A stretch of 45,601 nt of DNA from Myxococcota bacterium (GCA_028278065.1 JANQFA010000066.1:1-45601); one strand, 5' to 3'; positions 22,576 through 33,200 are shown, numbered from the stretch's first letter. The notes: generated by a model from the letters alone, not told the origin. Numbers and translations are program-made.

Positions 22576-23334
22576 TCAGCGGGCCGGCGCAGCGGCGTCT
22601 GGCAGCTCGGCGGCCTGCGGCAGGAGCCCGACCGCGTCGCCGATCACCACGGTCGAGGGCGCCCCGAAACCGGCCTCGCGCACCCTGGCGGCCAGCGTCG
22701 CGACCGTGGCCGTGACCGAGCGCTGGCGCTTGGTGGTCGCCCACTCGATGGCGGCAGCACGGACGCCCGGCCCGCGCACCCGCTCCACGCGCGCGAGCAC
22801 GTCTTCCAGGCGAGCCATCCCCATCAGGATCACCAGGGTATCGACGCACGCCGCCACCTTCTCGATCTCGAGGCGACGCTCGCTCGCGGGATCGCGGTGT
22901 CCGGTCACCACCGCGAAGGACGCCGCCGCCCGCCGATCGGTGACCGGAATGCCCGCTGCCCCGGGCGCCGCCACGCACGAGCTGATCCCGGGCACCACCT
23001 CGCAGGGGATCCCCGCCCGTGCGCACGCCGCGGCTTCCTCGCCCCCGCGGCCGAACACGAACGGATCGCCTCCCTTGAGCCGCACCACCTCGCGGCCCTC
23101 CAGCGCCAGCTCGACGAGGAGGGCCTCGATCTCCAGCTGGGAGACCCGGGGCTCCCGGTGCCCGCGCTTGCCCACGTCGAAGCGGAGCGCGTGGACCGGG
23201 GTGTGCTCCAGGAGCTCCTGCGCCGCCAGGGCGTCGTGGACGACTGCATCTGCCCGCTCGAGGGCGCGCATCCCGCGCAGGGTGATCAGATCCGGATCGC
23301 CCGGGCCGGCGCCGACCAGCGTCACGCGTCCCAT
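22576..23334 (-). CDS. cobA: Uroporphyrinogen-III C-methyltransferase
   Basis: 252 residues starting at M-G-R-V-T-L-V-G-A-G-P-G-D-P-D-L-I-T. The SUMT signatures are the N-terminal glycine-rich loop, R-L-K-G-G-D-P-F-V-F-G-R-G-G-E-E, V-V-P-G-I-S-S and T-G-H. The enzyme makes precorrin-2 from uroporphyrinogen III, the first step to siroheme. It is the last gene of the leftward nitrate operon, 20 nt after the porin gene, and supplies siroheme for NirB. No fused CysG-type dehydrogenase/ferrochelatase domain is present, so those steps must be encoded elsewhere. Convergent with GH13, with only one base between the stops. Confidence 0.92.
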   Translation of the reverse strand: MGRVTLVGAGPGDPDLITLRGMRALERADAVVHDALAAQELLEHTPVHALRFDVGKRGHREPRVSQLEIEALLVELALEGREVVRLKGGDPFVFGRGGEEAAACARAGIPCEVVPGISSCVAAPGAAGIPVTDRRAAASFAVVTGHRDPASERRLEIEKVAACVDTLVILMGMARLEDVLARVERVRGPGVRAAAIEWATTKRQRSVTATVATLAARVREAGFGAPSTVVIGDAVGLLPQAAELPDAAAPAR

Positions 23335-23354
23335 CCCGTCCGGCGACCTGCCCC

Positions 23355-24605
23355 TCACAGCTTGAACTCGAACTGCAGCACCAGGCGCCAGGTGTCGCGC
23401 AGGTCCGAGGCGGCCGCGTCGAACCATGCGCCTTTGCTCAGGACCGACATGTGCTCGCCCAGCTTCTTCGCCACCACGAAGTCGATCTCGTTGCCGCGCG
23501 TGTCGTTGCCCTGGTCGCTTCGGAAGTGGTGGTAGATCGCTCTGCCCTTGAGCCCCCAGGGTAGCGGCGGCGCGTAGTAGAGATAGAAGTCCTGGAGTCC
23601 GTTCGGACCGCCGTTGTCCAGGAACACGTCGGCGAACCCGTTGAACTTGTGCAGGGTGGCCAGGGGCGTGACGAAGCGCGCCGCGCCGTCGTCGGAGCCC
23701 AGGAGCTCGTAGCCGAGGCCGAGCTTGCCGAGCTTCGCCACGCCGACCGCGCCCTCGGCGTTCACGTAGTGCGCCCGATAGCCCACCGGGTTGTCACCGG
23801 CATCCGTCTGGAACGCGTACGACGCCACGTAGTCGACGTCGACCGTGTCGGACAGCTCGCGGGAGCCGGTGGCGCGGAATCCGTAGGAGTTCGAGGAGAA
23901 GCCGGGAGCGGTCTCCAGATCGAGGAGGTAGGCGAACGCGGTCACCTTCAAGGGCGCGAACCCCTCGTAGCGGAGCCGCACCAGGTGGGAGTCCGCGTCC
24001 CAGTGCGCAGTCCCGGCCGTGCTCCCCCGGCCCGCGAAGATGCGGCGCACCTGCCAGAGATAGACGTACTCGGCGCTGAAGCCGTCCAGTCCCAGCGTGG
24101 TGATCGCGCGCGCCGAGTCGAAGGTCTGCTCGTTCTGGCGCCAGCCGACGTTCCCGACGAAGCGCGAGTCGTCGTAGACGATCCGCTGGCGGCCGCCCTT
24201 CAGGTCCAGCCCGAGCAGGTCCCGATTCCGATAGCGCCCCCAGGCGCGGTTCAGCTCGATGAACTGCGGATCGGGGACCGGCGTCCTGCCGTTGGGCGGG
24301 CTCACCACGTCCCAGTAGGTGTCGGTCGAGAACGCGAAGGTGCCCTCCGCCTCGGCCAGCGCGGAGAACCCGTGGAAGGGCTTGGACTCGAGCCCCAGTC
24401 GGGTGCGCACCGTCCAGGCGTGGGAGAAGTCGCGGCCGTCCTGGTCCGCCAGCTCGACCCGCGGGCGCACGGTCAGATGCACCTTGTAGTAGTCGTTGTC
24501 GAGGAAGCGCATCCACTCGGGCTGCGCACCGCCCGCGTCCGCTCGCGCGGTGCCGCCAGCCAGCAGGCCCGCGCCGACGACGAGTATCCAGCCGATCGTT
24601 CCCAT
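23355..24605 (-). CDS. Outer-membrane porin of the alginate-export type
   Basis: 416 residues with a Sec signal (M-G-T-I-G-W-I-L-V-V-G-A-G-L-L-A-G-G-T-A-R-A). The body is all beta: alternating aromatic strands such as K-V-H-L-T-V-R-P-R-V-E-L, W-T-V-R-T-R-L-G-L-E and V-D-V-D-Y-V-A-S-Y-A-F-Q-T, ending with a barrel-closing strand whose last residues are F-E-F-K-L. This matches the alginate_exp porin family. Being the gene directly after nrtD, it is likely the outer-membrane entry for nitrate or nitrite. A GGGCTCC/GGAGCCC hairpin (24619-24637) lies in the short gap before it. Confidence 0.8.
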   Translation of the reverse strand: MGTIGWILVVGAGLLAGGTARADAGGAQPEWMRFLDNDYYKVHLTVRPRVELADQDGRDFSHAWTVRTRLGLESKPFHGFSALAEAEGTFAFSTDTYWDVVSPPNGRTPVPDPQFIELNRAWGRYRNRDLLGLDLKGGRQRIVYDDSRFVGNVGWRQNEQTFDSARAITTLGLDGFSAEYVYLWQVRRIFAGRGSTAGTAHWDADSHLVRLRYEGFAPLKVTAFAYLLDLETAPGFSSNSYGFRATGSRELSDTVDVDYVASYAFQTDAGDNPVGYRAHYVNAEGAVGVAKLGKLGLGYELLGSDDGAARFVTPLATLHKFNGFADVFLDNGGPNGLQDFYLYYAPPLPWGLKGRAIYHHFRSDQGNDTRGNEIDFVVAKKLGEHMSVLSKGAWFDAAASDLRDTWRLVLQFEFKL

Positions 24606-24618
24606 TCCATCCCGTCCC

Positions 24619-24637
24619 GGGCTCCTCGTGGGAGCCC
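24619..24637 (-). repeat. Intercistronic hairpin between nrtD and the porin gene
   Basis: GGGCTCC (24619-24625) pairs with GGAGCCC (24631-24637) around a 5-nt loop. It lies directly between the nrtD stop and the porin start. It could stabilise the upstream message or damp downstream expression. Confidence 0.45.
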
Positions 24638-24638
24638 C

Positions 24639-25442
24639 TCAGGCCGCCGCGGGGGCGATCCCCCGCTTCAGCTCCTGACCTTCCAGGAACGCCAGCAGGT
24701 GCTCGCGGAGGCGATAGTACTCATCGGATTCCAGCAGCGCGGTCCGCTCGCGGGGCCGCTCGAACGGAATCGGGAGGATGTCGCCGACCCGCGCAGCCGG
24801 CCCGTTGGTCATCATGGTGACGCGGTCCGAGAGGAAGATCGCCTCGTCGACGTCGTGGGTGACCATCAGGGTCGTGATCTTCTCCCGATCGCGGACCTGG
24901 AGAAGCAGGTCCTGCAGCTCGAGCCGTGTGAGCGAGTCCAGCATCCCGAAGGGCTCGTCGAGGAGCAGGACCTTGGGCGCCAGCGCGAGGGCGCGCGCGA
25001 TTCCCACCCGCTGCCGCATGCCGCCCGAGAGCTCCGCCGGCCGCTTCTCCAGCGCGTCCCCCAGGCCCACGACCGTGAGGTAGTGCTCGACGATGTCCGA
25101 GCGCTCCGCGGGAGTCGCGTGTGCGAAGACCTTGTTCACGCCCAGCATCACGTTGTCGAAGGCCGTGAACCAGGGGAGCAGCGACGGCGCCTGGAACACG
25201 ACGCCGCGGTCGGGTCCCGGTCCGTCGATCTCGCGGCCGTCGACGACGACCCCTCCGTCGCTGATCGAGTTCAGCCCCGCGACCATCGAGAGCACGGTCG
25301 ACTTCCCGCAGCCCGAGTGGCCGATCAGGCTCACGAACTCGCCCTGCTGGAGCGAGAGATCGAAGCCCTCGACGATCACTGCCGGACCGTCGGCGCCGGG
25401 ATAGGTCTTGCCCAGGTTGTACATCTCGAGGTAGCCGGTCAT
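24639..25442 (-). CDS. nrtD: Nitrate/nitrite ABC transporter ATP-binding protein (NrtD type)
   Basis: 267 residues starting at ATG 25442, which overlaps the nrtC stop (ATGA). Walker [11 protein letters not shown]-loop [10 protein letters not shown], signature L-S-G-G-M-R-Q-R-V, Walker [14 protein letters not shown]-loop V-T-H-D. The P-W-F-T-A-F-D-N-V after the Q-loop is typical of the NrtC/D-SsuB-TauB group. Together with NrtC it energises nitrate uptake through NrtB. Confidence 0.9.
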   Translation of the reverse strand: MTGYLEMYNLGKTYPGADGPAVIVEGFDLSLQQGEFVSLIGHSGCGKSTVLSMVAGLNSISDGGVVVDGREIDGPGPDRGVVFQAPSLLPWFTAFDNVMLGVNKVFAHATPAERSDIVEHYLTVVGLGDALEKRPAELSGGMRQRVGIARALALAPKVLLLDEPFGMLDSLTRLELQDLLLQVRDREKITTLMVTHDVDEAIFLSDRVTMMTNGPAARVGDILPIPFERPRERTALLESDEYYRLREHLLAFLEGQELKRGIAPAAA

Positions 25443-26302
25443 CGGACGACCCTCGAGCGGGGCGGACCCAGATCCAGGGGCCGCAGGTCGGGCAGCGCAG
25501 GCGCGCTGCGCCGTCCGGCACGCCGGTGGCTGCGTCCGACCAGCATGAGGTACTGGGTCACCTGGGCGCGGATCTTCTTGTAGGTGGGGTCGTGGTTGAT
25601 CGCCGTGCGATCGCGGGGGCGATCCAGGGCCACCTCGAAGGACGGGCCCAGCGTCGCGCCGGGCCCCGGACGCAACGGGACGATGCGGTCGGCCAGCAGG
25701 ATCGCCTCGTCCACGTCGTTGGTGATGAGCACGGCCGTCTTGCGATCGCGGCGCCAGATCTGCTCGATCTCGTCCTGGAGCGTGGCGCGGGTCAGCGCGT
25801 CGAGCGCGGAGAGAGGCTCGTCCAGGAGCATCACGCGCGGGTCCGTGGCCAAGCCTCGCGCGACCGATACTCGCTGGCGCATGCCGCCCGAGAGCGCCCG
25901 CGGATACTTGTCCCGCGCCGGCATCAGACCGACCATGTCGATGTAGTGGTCGGCGAGCTCCGACTGCTCCTGCCTCGGTCTTCCGGCGTGCACGTGCCGG
26001 ATCGCGAGGAGCACGTTGCCGTGCACCGTGAGCCAGGGCAGCAGCGAGTAGTTCTGGAAGACCACGCCGCGGTCGGGCCCGGGCCCGTCGATCTCCGCTC
26101 CGTCGAGGAGCACGTGGCCGGCGTCCGGCTCGATCAGGCCCGCCATGAGCGAGATCAGGGTCGTCTTGCCGCTTCCCGAGAAGCCCACGACGGCGAGGAG
26201 CTCTCCTTCGCGGATCTCGAGATTGATGTCGGCGAGCACCGAGGTGCGCTGGGAGCCGCTCCCGTAGGACTTGGATACTCCGCGCAGCTCGAAGAAGGCC
26301 AC
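25439..26302 (-). CDS. nrtC: Nitrate/nitrite ABC transporter ATP-binding protein (NrtC type, no sensor domain)
   Basis: 287 residues, GTG 26302 with GGAGG 8 nt upstream. Walker [11 protein letters not shown]-loop F-Q-N-Y-S-L-L-P-W, signature L-S-G-G-M-R-Q-R-V, Walker [13 protein letters not shown], switch I-T-N-D in place of T-H-D. In cyanobacterial NrtC the ATPase carries an extra NrtA-like solute-binding domain; here the C-terminus is only a short basic tail (~25 residues), and a separate NasS-like protein exists instead. The Asn in the H-loop position (N for H) is unusual and may reduce ATPase activity of this half. Confidence 0.88.
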   Translation of the reverse strand: MAFFELRGVSKSYGSGSQRTSVLADINLEIREGELLAVVGFSGSGKTTLISLMAGLIEPDAGHVLLDGAEIDGPGPDRGVVFQNYSLLPWLTVHGNVLLAIRHVHAGRPRQEQSELADHYIDMVGLMPARDKYPRALSGGMRQRVSVARGLATDPRVMLLDEPLSALDALTRATLQDEIEQIWRRDRKTAVLITNDVDEAILLADRIVPLRPGPGATLGPSFEVALDRPRDRTAINHDPTYKKIRAQVTQYLMLVGRSHRRAGRRSAPALPDLRPLDLGPPRSRVVR

Positions 26303-26314
26303 GTCGTCTCCTCC

Positions 26315-27337
26315 CTAGGCCTTGGCCGGCGCCACATCGAAGCTCACCAGCGACTGCACGAAGCTCATCATGCGGTCGAGGGCGAAGCCGATGAGGCCGA
26401 TGGTGAACACCGCGACCATGATCTGCGCCAGGGTCTGGCTGCTGCCGTTCTGGAACATGTCCCATACGAACTTCCCGAGGCCCGGATTCTGGGCCAGCAT
26501 CTCGGCGGCGATCAGCACCATCCAGCCCACTCCCAGCGAGAGCCGGAGCCCGGTGAAGATCAGCGGCAGCGCGGAGGGCAGGACGATCTTGAAGACGCGC
26601 TCCATCTGGCTCAGCTTGAGCACCCGCGCCACGTTCATGTGATCCGGATCGACGCTCGCGACGCCCAGGGCGGTGTTCACGAGGGTGGGCCACAGGGAGC
26701 AGAGGGCCACGGTCACCGCGGAGCTGATGAACGACTTCTCGAACATCGGATCCGCCGACGTGTAGAGCGCACTCACCAGGATCATCACGATCGGAAGCCA
26801 GGCCAGGGGGGAGACCGGCTTGAACACCTGGATCAACGGGTTCAGCGCCGCGTAGAAGCGGTCCGAGAGCCCGCACAGGATTCCCAGAGGAACCGCGATC
26901 AGGGAAGCCAGCACGAATCCCGCGAAGACCGTCTTGAGGCTGGTGAGGATCTGATCGAAGTAGGTGGGCTTGCCGGAGTAGCGGCGGTCCTTCCACGGCT
27001 TGCCCTCCTCGGCGTACTTCAGCTTCAGGGTCTCCATCCGCTCGTAGAAGGCGGCCTCCTTGGCGCGCTCGGCGCGGTGGTCCGCGACCAGGTTGCCCGC
27101 CTCGGTCGCAACCGCGATCGGCCCCGGCACGGACCCGATGCTCGTCTCCACCGAAGAGGCCAGCAGGCTCCACGCGAGCAGGAAGGCGCCGATCGCCAGC
27201 ACGGGCAGTCCGACGGACTGCAGGATCTCCCGGGCCTGGGTGCGGGGCGCTTCGCCGGTGGCCAGCTTCACGAAGGGCACGAGGAGCCCGAGGCCGACCA
27301 TGTCGAGGCCCCGGATCACACGAACCTTGTTGGACAT
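26315..27337 (-). CDS. nrtB: Nitrate/nitrite ABC transporter permease
   Basis: 340 residues with about six to seven membrane segments: [14 protein letters not shown] near residue 50, then five after a periplasm-sized loop of ~45 residues rich in charged residues ([17 protein letters not shown]), which is characteristic of NrtB. The cytoplasmic EAA-like loop is [22 protein letters not shown]. The gene starts 4 nt after the nrtA stop. It is the channel for the two ATPases. Confidence 0.92.
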   Translation of the reverse strand: MSNKVRVIRGLDMVGLGLLVPFVKLATGEAPRTQAREILQSVGLPVLAIGAFLLAWSLLASSVETSIGSVPGPIAVATEAGNLVADHRAERAKEAAFYERMETLKLKYAEEGKPWKDRRYSGKPTYFDQILTSLKTVFAGFVLASLIAVPLGILCGLSDRFYAALNPLIQVFKPVSPLAWLPIVMILVSALYTSADPMFEKSFISSAVTVALCSLWPTLVNTALGVASVDPDHMNVARVLKLSQMERVFKIVLPSALPLIFTGLRLSLGVGWMVLIAAEMLAQNPGLGKFVWDMFQNGSSQTLAQIMVAVFTIGLIGFALDRMMSFVQSLVSFDVAPAKA

Positions 27338-27341
27338 CGTC

Positions 27342-28718
27342 CTACTTCCCCTCCGTCTTGCTCGCGGCGCTGACCGCCGTGGCCTGGTTTCCGATCGCGA
27401 AGCGCGCCAGGTACTCGTTGGGCTCGCGTCCGTCGTAGGTGACGCCGTCGATGAACTCGTCCGTCGCCGGCTTGTACCCGTCGGTGTCCGGGACCTCGGA
27501 GGCTGCCAGGTGTCCTTCCTGCACCAGGAGATCGGCGGCCTTCCGGTAGATGTCCGGCCGGTAGACCTTCTTCGCGGTCTCGTGATACCAGGCGTCCGGC
27601 TTCCGCTCCGGGATCTGTCCCCAGCGCCGCATCTGGGTGAGGAACCAGACCGCGTCCGAGTAGTAGGGGTACGTCGCGTTGTGACGGAAGAAGACGTTGA
27701 AGTCCGGCATCTCGCGCTTGTCGCCGCGCTCGAACTCGAAGGTCCCGGTCATGCTGTTGGCGATCACGTCGGCGTCGGCGCCCACGTACTCGGAGCGCGA
27801 GAGGATCTGCACGGCCTCCCGGCGGTTGGCGCCGGACGCGTCGAGCCACTTTCCGGCGCGCACCAGGGCCTTCACGATGGCCACCGTGGTGTCGGGGTTC
27901 TCTTCGGCGAACGCCGCGGTGATCCCGAACACCTTCTCCGGGTTGTTCTTCCAGATCTCGTAGTTGGTGACGACCGGGACGCCGATCTTCTTGAAGACCG
28001 CCTGCTGGTTCCAGGGCTCGCCGACGCAGTAGCCCTGGATCGTCCCCTGCTCGAGGGTCGCCGGCATCTGAGGCGGCGGGGTGACCGAGATGAGCACGTC
28101 GGCGTCGGTCTGCCCCGTCGTGTCGGTGGGCGTGTAGAAGCCCGGACGGATGCCCTCGGCGGCGAGCCAGTAGCGGAGCTCGTAGTTGTGCGTGGAGACC
28201 GGGAAGACCATCCCCATGCGCAGGGGATCCCCGAACTCCCGGTGCTCTTCGACGATCGGCTTGAGACCGCGGGCCGTGATCGGGTGCGGGGGCCTGGGCG
28301 CCTGGAGCGCCGGGTCGTGCTTCTTCATCTCCGCCCAGATCTCGTTGGAGACGGTGATCCCGTTCCCGTTCAGATCCATGCTGAACGGAGTGATCACGTC
28401 GGCCTTCGTGCCGATCCCGATCGTCGCGCCGATGGGCTGGCCGGCCAGCATGTGCGCACCGTCGAGCTCGCCGTCGATCACGCGGTCCAGGAGGATCTTC
28501 CAGTTGGCCTGGGCCTCGAGGGTGACGAAGAGCCCCTCTTCCTCGAAGAAGCCCTTCTCCTTGGCGATCACCAGCGGCGCGCAGTCGGTCAGCTTGATGA
28601 AGCCGAACTTCAGCTCGTCCTTCTCGAGATCGAGCGCCGCTGCCGGGGCGCCTGCGGCCACCAGGAGGATGCCCGCCAGGACATGCGCCAGCGCGCGAAT
28701 CCGTCGCTTCGATGTCAT
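27342..28718 (-). CDS. nrtA: Nitrate/nitrite ABC transporter substrate-binding protein
   Basis: 458 residues, ATG 28718 with AAGGA 7 nt upstream and a Sec signal (arginines then [13 protein letters not shown]). The CmpA/NrtA fold is evident: [31 protein letters not shown], a long central [22 protein letters not shown], and R-R-W-G-Q-I-P. Without a lipobox it is a soluble periplasmic protein. It shares about the same core with the cytosolic NasS at 28987. It sits behind a leader with an ANTAR-type hairpin. Confidence 0.93.
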   Translation of the reverse strand: MTSKRRIRALAHVLAGILLVAAGAPAAALDLEKDELKFGFIKLTDCAPLVIAKEKGFFEEEGLFVTLEAQANWKILLDRVIDGELDGAHMLAGQPIGATIGIGTKADVITPFSMDLNGNGITVSNEIWAEMKKHDPALQAPRPPHPITARGLKPIVEEHREFGDPLRMGMVFPVSTHNYELRYWLAAEGIRPGFYTPTDTTGQTDADVLISVTPPPQMPATLEQGTIQGYCVGEPWNQQAVFKKIGVPVVTNYEIWKNNPEKVFGITAAFAEENPDTTVAIVKALVRAGKWLDASGANRREAVQILSRSEYVGADADVIANSMTGTFEFERGDKREMPDFNVFFRHNATYPYYSDAVWFLTQMRRWGQIPERKPDAWYHETAKKVYRPDIYRKAADLLVQEGHLAASEVPDTDGYKPATDEFIDGVTYDGREPNEYLARFAIGNQATAVSAASKTEGK

Positions 28719-28846
28719 GGATCCGTCCTTCTCTTCGAATGCAGACGGCGCCTCGTCGGGCTTCGTACCCGAGCGAGGCGCCGTTGCCTCTCACCACGCG
28801 CCGGCTCCTTCCTTGGAGCCGCCGCCCTGGAACCCCTCGATCCTGC
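28719..28846 (-). promoter_or_regulatory. nrtA leader: ANTAR-type hexaloop hairpin and stable stem
   Basis: From a start predicted near 28846, the leader first forms CGGCUCC-AAGGAA-GGAGCCG (28802-28821), a 7-bp stem with a hexaloop having A at position 1 and G at position 4, the ANTAR recognition rule. A long stem follows (28745-28784): 11-bp arms ACGGCGCCTCG/CGAGGCGCCGT plus an inner TCGGG/CCCGA. It lacks a U-tract, unlike the nirB leader. NasT (30309-30887) is the expected binding protein. I did not find a clear second hexaloop hairpin. Confidence 0.6.
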
Positions 28847-28856
28847 CCGGAGCTGT

Positions 28857-28873
28857 TTCAAGCCGCGTGCCAA
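28857..28873 (-). promoter_or_regulatory. Sigma-54-like promoter of nrtA
   Basis: Read on the minus strand this is TTGGCACGCGGCTTGAA. It fits the -24/-12 form (TGGCACG, 4 nt, TTGCA) except that the last C is A. The same 17-mer with one difference lies in front of nirBD. Start predicted near 28846. The remaining stretch 28874-28986 holds a CCGCTGGGC copy and a lone GGTGCA half-site. Confidence 0.55.
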
Positions 28874-28986
28874 CAGGGTGGGTCGGCGGCTGCCCAGCGG
28901 CGCGCACTCTCGCGGCCTCTCCCGGCGACGCGCATGCACCCTGCGCAAGGTCAGGGCGATCCCCCGCCCACGCGTTGTGCAGCGCG

Positions 28987-30312
28987 TCAGGCGTCCATCA
29001 GGGCCAGGTCGTCGAGACGCACGTGCAGTCGGGTGACCTCGAACTGCTCGAGGTAGCCCGCGACGTCCTCCGGATCGAAGCGGCGTCCGTCGAAGAAGCG
29101 GTCCGGCCCGAGCGTCAGCGGCTGCGAGGCGTCGTCGAGCCTCCAGGCCCTGTCGTGGAGACCTTCGGTCTTTCCATCGATGGTCGGAGCCGCCATGTCG
29201 AGCGCCTCCGCCGCCTCGCGGAAGAGATCCGGACGCACCACGCTGGCCGCGACGCGCCGCACCGGAATCGGCTTCTCGATCTGTCCCCAGCGCAGCATCT
29301 GCGAGAGGAACCACGCCGCGTGGGAGGTCCAGGGAAAGCCGGCCGCGTAGCGATGGAAGACGTGGAAGTCCGGCTGCGCCACGGAGGCATCCCGGTCGAT
29401 CCGGAAGCGCCCCTCCAGCGAGGCTGCCACCACCTCGACGGGCGCATCGACCCAGGACTCGCCGGCGATGACGTGGGCGGCCTCGCGGCGGTTCTCCGGT
29501 CGGTCGAGCCAGGCCTGCGCCTCCAGGACTCCGCGCAACAGGGCCTGCAGGCGCTCCGGATGGCGGTCGGCCCACTCCTCGGTCAGGGCGAGCACCTTGT
29601 CGGGGGAGTTGTTCCAGATCTCGTGCTTGCTGATCACCGAGCGGCCCAGGCCCTGGTCGACGGTGACGTGGTTCCAGGGCTCCCCCACGCAGAGCCCGTC
29701 GATCTCGCCGTCGCGGAGGCTCCGGGGAACGGCCGCCGGGGGCACCACCCGCACCTCGACGTCGCGGGTCACGTCGATTCCCGCCGCTCCCAGCCAGTAG
29801 GCGAGCTCGTAGTAGTGCGGGGAGAAGGGGAAGACGACGGCGAAGCGCAGAGGCGGTCGGCCGGAGCGCCGCCGGGCCTCGATGACCGCGCACAGCGCGC
29901 GCGCCGTCATCGGCCGGCGCAGGACGCTCTCGGGATCGAGGCGCGCCATCTCGCGGAAGAGCGCAGCGGAGACGGTGATCGCGTTTCCGTTCAGGCCGAG
30001 GCTGAGGGGAGCGATGAGCGGCAGCGCCAGGCCGTCCAGGCCCAGACGCGAGGCCAGGAGCATGGGCGCCAGGGCCTGCGCCGCGTCCAGCACGCCGGCG
30101 GCGAGCTTGTCGCGGATGTTCGCCCAGGAGGGCTCCCGGTGCAGGACCACCCGGAGCCCGTGGCGCCGGAAGAAGCCCCGCTCGCGTGCGATCACCAGCG
30201 GCGCGCAATCGCTGAGAGCCACGAAGCCGACGTTCACCTCGGCACGGGCGGGCCGCCCGGCCCCGCCCGCCAGCGAGCGCACGGTGCCCGAGCCTCGCCG
30301 CGGCGCACTCAC
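28987..30312 (-). CDS. nasS: Cytoplasmic nitrate/nitrite sensor, NasS type
   Basis: 441 residues from GTG 30312, which overlaps the NasT stop (GTGA). It is a NrtA-like solute-binding protein: [48 protein letters not shown] and L-R-W-G-Q. It lacks a signal peptide (starts M-S-A-P-R-R-G-S), so it stays in the cytoplasm. In NasS/NasT systems the nitrate-free sensor sequesters the ANTAR protein, and nitrate binding releases it. The overlap with nasT ensures near-equal synthesis. Confidence 0.88.
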   Translation of the reverse strand: MSAPRRGSGTVRSLAGGAGRPARAEVNVGFVALSDCAPLVIARERGFFRRHGLRVVLHREPSWANIRDKLAAGVLDAAQALAPMLLASRLGLDGLALPLIAPLSLGLNGNAITVSAALFREMARLDPESVLRRPMTARALCAVIEARRRSGRPPLRFAVVFPFSPHYYELAYWLGAAGIDVTRDVEVRVVPPAAVPRSLRDGEIDGLCVGEPWNHVTVDQGLGRSVISKHEIWNNSPDKVLALTEEWADRHPERLQALLRGVLEAQAWLDRPENRREAAHVIAGESWVDAPVEVVAASLEGRFRIDRDASVAQPDFHVFHRYAAGFPWTSHAAWFLSQMLRWGQIEKPIPVRRVAASVVRPDLFREAAEALDMAAPTIDGKTEGLHDRAWRLDDASQPLTLGPDRFFDGRRFDPEDVAGYLEQFEVTRLHVRLDDLALMDA

Positions 30313-30887
30313 AGCACGTCCGCCATGTCGAGCACCCGACGCGCCACGGCGGACAGCTTGAGATTCTGGTCCATGGCGAGCTTGCGCAGGGCGGCGTAGG
30401 CCTCCTGCTCCGTCATCCCTCTTCGCTTCATCAGCAGCCCCTTCGCGCGCTCCGTGATCTTGCGCTCCTCGAGGGTGCTCTTCACCTGGTGGAGCTCGTC
30501 CTTGAGGGCCTGGTGCTCCTCGAAGCGCGCGATGGCCACGTCGAGGACGGGCCGCACCCGCTCGGCACTGGCCCCCTTCACCACGTAGGCGGCCACCCCG
30601 GCGCGCACCGCCGTGCGGATCGCGTCGCGATCCGTCTCGTCGACGAACATCACGATCGGCCTGGGCAGCGCGTCCGAGAGACGCTGCATCCCCTCGAGCG
30701 TGTCCCGATCGGGCGACTCCAGATCGATGATGATCACGTCCGGGCGCACACCGGCGACCTCCCGGGCCAGGTCGGGCCCTCCGGCGGTCCGTGCGATCAC
30801 CTGACAGCCGGAGCGCTCCAGACCTTCGGCGATCTCCGACGAGCGATCCGGACGGTGGTCGATCAGCATCACGCGCAGCTTCTCCAC
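30309..30887 (-). CDS. nasT: ANTAR-domain antiterminator response regulator, NasT type
   Basis: 192 residues, GTG 30887 with GGAGG 4 nt upstream. N-terminal receiver-like domain: D10, D55 in V-I-I-I-D-L-E-S, K104 in Y-V-V-K-G. Several of the usual receiver acid positions are missing (only D10 in L-I-D-H-R-P-D), as in NasT proteins controlled by a binding partner rather than by phosphorylation. A coiled-coil helix ([12 protein letters not shown]) leads to the ANTAR three-helix domain (~130-190): [21 protein letters not shown]. It should bind RNA hairpins in the nrtA and nirBD leaders and relieve termination. Confidence 0.93.
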   Translation of the reverse strand: MEKLRVMLIDHRPDRSSEIAEGLERSGCQVIARTAGGPDLAREVAGVRPDVIIIDLESPDRDTLEGMQRLSDALPRPIVMFVDETDRDAIRTAVRAGVAAYVVKGASAERVRPVLDVAIARFEEHQALKDELHQVKSTLEERKITERAKGLLMKRRGMTEQEAYAALRKLAMDQNLKLSAVARRVLDMADVL

Positions 30888-30913
30888 ACCACCTCCGGGA
30901 AGCCCCTTCGTGG

Positions 30914-30929
30914 AGCAATCTCCATGCCG
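30914..30929 (-). promoter_or_regulatory. Sigma-54-like promoter upstream of nasT
   Basis: On the minus strand CGGCATGGAGATTGCT fits the -24/-12 form (GG and GC spaced 11 bp, TTGCT kept). It lies 27 nt before the NasT start, inside the 75-nt gap after nasA. If used, nasTS would have its own nitrogen-responsive transcript. Confidence 0.45.
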
Positions 30930-30962
30930 AGCGCAATCGCCCGCGGCCGGGACGGGTCCGTT

Positions 30963-33200
30963 TCAGCCCGCTCGGCGCGGGAGGCGCTCCAGACGCACTG
31001 CGCAGTGCTTGTAGGCGGGCTGACGCGAGTGGGGATCCACCGTGGGGTGGGTGAGACGATTGGTGGCTGCATAGTGCATGGGCACGAAGAGGGATCCTGC
31101 GGGCACCGTCTCGCGGACCAGCGCGACCGCCTCCATGGAACCCCTGCGCGACGAGATGCACACCTTCTCCTCGGAGGTGATGCCGAGGCGACGCGCGTCC
31201 TCCGGGTGTATCTCCACGTAGGCCTCCTCGCGCGAGAGCTTGCGCAGCACCGGCGACTTGGCCGTACGCGTCTGGGTGTGCCACTGGCTCGACGATCCGC
31301 GTCCCGTGAGCAGCACGAAGGGGTGGCTCGCGTCGGTCGGCTCGGGAACGGGGCGTGGGTCGTCGAAGCAGAAGCGCGCGCGACCGTTGGGGCGGAAGAA
31401 GACCCCGTCCTCGAAGAGGCGGCGCTCGCGGCCGGGCGGCCCGCTGCCGGCCGGATGCGGCCACTGGATGCCGCCCTCGGCGTCGAGGGCCTCGTAGCCG
31501 TCGATGCCGGTGACGTCGCAGGGCCGTCCTTCCGACAGCCGCTTCAGCACGGCGAAGACGTCCTCCGCCGTCTTCCAGCCGTCGAGCAGGTCGAAGCCCC
31601 AGCCCTTGGCGAGCAGTCGGAAGATCGCCAGGTCCGAGAGGGCCTGGCCCGGCGCGCGCCGCACCTTGCGGATGCGCCCGAAGCGGCGCTCCGAGTTGAT
31701 GAAGGTCCCGTCCTTCTCGCCCCAGCCGGCCGCCGGCAGGACCAGGTCCGCCATCCGCGCCGTCTCCGCCGTCGTGTACATGTCCTGGACGACGAGGAAG
31801 TCGAGCTTCGCGCGCGCCTCCGCGAAGTCCTGGTGGTGGATCCAGGAGTGCGCGGAGTTGGTCGCGACCACCCACAGGCCGCGGATCTCTCCGGCGAGGA
31901 TCGCCTGCAGGATCTCGTCGTACGCCAGTCCTGCTCGGCTGGGGATCGTCGCCGGGTCCACGTCGAGGATTTCGGCGACCTCGGCACGCTGAGCGGCGGA
32001 CCCGAAGTCGCGTCCCCCGAAGAGGCAGGTGGTGTTGCTGAAGAGCCGCGAGCCCATCGCGTTGCACTGCCCCGTGACCGAGTTGGCGCCGGTGCCGGGC
32101 CGTCCGATGTTTCCCGTCATCAGCGCCAGGTCGATGAGCGCCTGTGCCGTGCGCGTGGCCTCGTGGCCCTGGTTCACGCCCATCGTCCACCAGAACGAGA
32201 CGCGGCGGCCTTGCGCGATCACCTCCGCGAGCGCGTCGATCTCGGAAGCCGGGAGTCCCGTGGCCGCGGAGACGGACTCCGGCGTGAACGCCGCCACGTG
32301 GCGGGCGAAGTCCTCGAAGCCCTCGGTGTGCGCATCCACGAAGGGGCGGTCGACGGCACCCAGCTCGATGAGCCGGCGCGCCACCGCGTAGAGCAGCGGC
32401 AGGTCCCCCTTCGGCCGCACCGCGACGTGGCAGGTGGCCGCCATGGCCGTCTCGGTCCGGCGCGGGTCGACCACCACGATCTCGGGGCGGTGCGGGTTGC
32501 GGCAGACGCGTTCCCAGAGGATGGGATGGGCGATGCAGGGGTTGGCGCCGACGAAGACGAGGACGTCCGACTCCTCGAGGTCCGAATACGCGAAGGGCGG
32601 CGCGTCGAAGCCGAAGGACTCCTTGTAGGCGGCGACGGCGGTGGCCATGCACTGCCTGGTGTTGCCGTCGGCGTGGCGCATCCCCATGCCGATCCGCCCC
32701 AGGGCGCCGAGCGCCATCATCTCCTCCGTGGCGATCTGGCCCGTGCTGAGGAAGGCGGTGGCTCCCGGACCGTGGCGGGCCTCGACGGAGCGGAATCGGG
32801 AGACGAACGCCTCCACCGCCTGCGGCCAGCCGACCGGTCGCAGCGTTCCGTCCGGCCCGCGCAGGAGCGGCCGGGTGGCGCGGTCGGGGGCGTCGAGAGC
32901 CGCGAGCGCCTCCCAGCCCTTGGGGCAGGCCATGCCGCGGTTGACCGGGTAGTCGCGATCCGGAGAGAGGTTGATGGCCTCGCCCCCGTGCAGGTGGGCG
33001 CTGAGCGAGCAGCCGATCGAGCAGTAGCCGCACACCGTGCGCGCCACAGCGTCCGGCACGAGGCGCTCGGGAAGCTGCCCGAGCCCGAACGGACCCGGCG
33101 TGCGCACGAGGTCGCGGGTCAGGGGCCCGTCCCACTGACGGATGATCTCCGCCGGCCGGGTGGGAAATCCGCGTAGATCGAAACGGGCCCTGCTGCTCAT
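30963..33200 (-). CDS. nasA: Assimilatory nitrate reductase catalytic subunit
   Basis: 745 residues. An N-terminal [4Fe-4S] motif C57-x2-C60-x3-C64...C92 (C-G-Y-C-S-I-G-C...C-P-K-G) and the Mo-bis-MGD fold with [12 protein letters not shown] and A-M-G-S-R. No Tat signal is present, so it is cytoplasmic, as in Nas rather than Nap. It reduces nitrate to nitrite for NirBD. ATG 33200 abuts the TAG of the FeS/DmsC-like gene (TAGATG), so expression is coupled. It lacks the C-terminal [2Fe-2S] extension of some NasA/NarB proteins, so electrons must come from another subunit. Confidence 0.9.
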   Translation of the reverse strand: MSSRARFDLRGFPTRPAEIIRQWDGPLTRDLVRTPGPFGLGQLPERLVPDAVARTVCGYCSIGCSLSAHLHGGEAINLSPDRDYPVNRGMACPKGWEALAALDAPDRATRPLLRGPDGTLRPVGWPQAVEAFVSRFRSVEARHGPGATAFLSTGQIATEEMMALGALGRIGMGMRHADGNTRQCMATAVAAYKESFGFDAPPFAYSDLEESDVLVFVGANPCIAHPILWERVCRNPHRPEIVVVDPRRTETAMAATCHVAVRPKGDLPLLYAVARRLIELGAVDRPFVDAHTEGFEDFARHVAAFTPESVSAATGLPASEIDALAEVIAQGRRVSFWWTMGVNQGHEATRTAQALIDLALMTGNIGRPGTGANSVTGQCNAMGSRLFSNTTCLFGGRDFGSAAQRAEVAEILDVDPATIPSRAGLAYDEILQAILAGEIRGLWVVATNSAHSWIHHQDFAEARAKLDFLVVQDMYTTAETARMADLVLPAAGWGEKDGTFINSERRFGRIRKVRRAPGQALSDLAIFRLLAKGWGFDLLDGWKTAEDVFAVLKRLSEGRPCDVTGIDGYEALDAEGGIQWPHPAGSGPPGRERRLFEDGVFFRPNGRARFCFDDPRPVPEPTDASHPFVLLTGRGSSSQWHTQTRTAKSPVLRKLSREEAYVEIHPEDARRLGITSEEKVCISSRRGSMEAVALVRETVPAGSLFVPMHYAATNRLTHPTVDPHSRQPAYKHCAVRLERLPRRAG

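Noticed and set aside
28822-28846. A possible first ANTAR hairpin in the nrtA leader (GGATC...GTTCC)
   Set aside because: The stem has a mismatch and a 5-nt loop without the A1/G4 pattern, so I did not call it.
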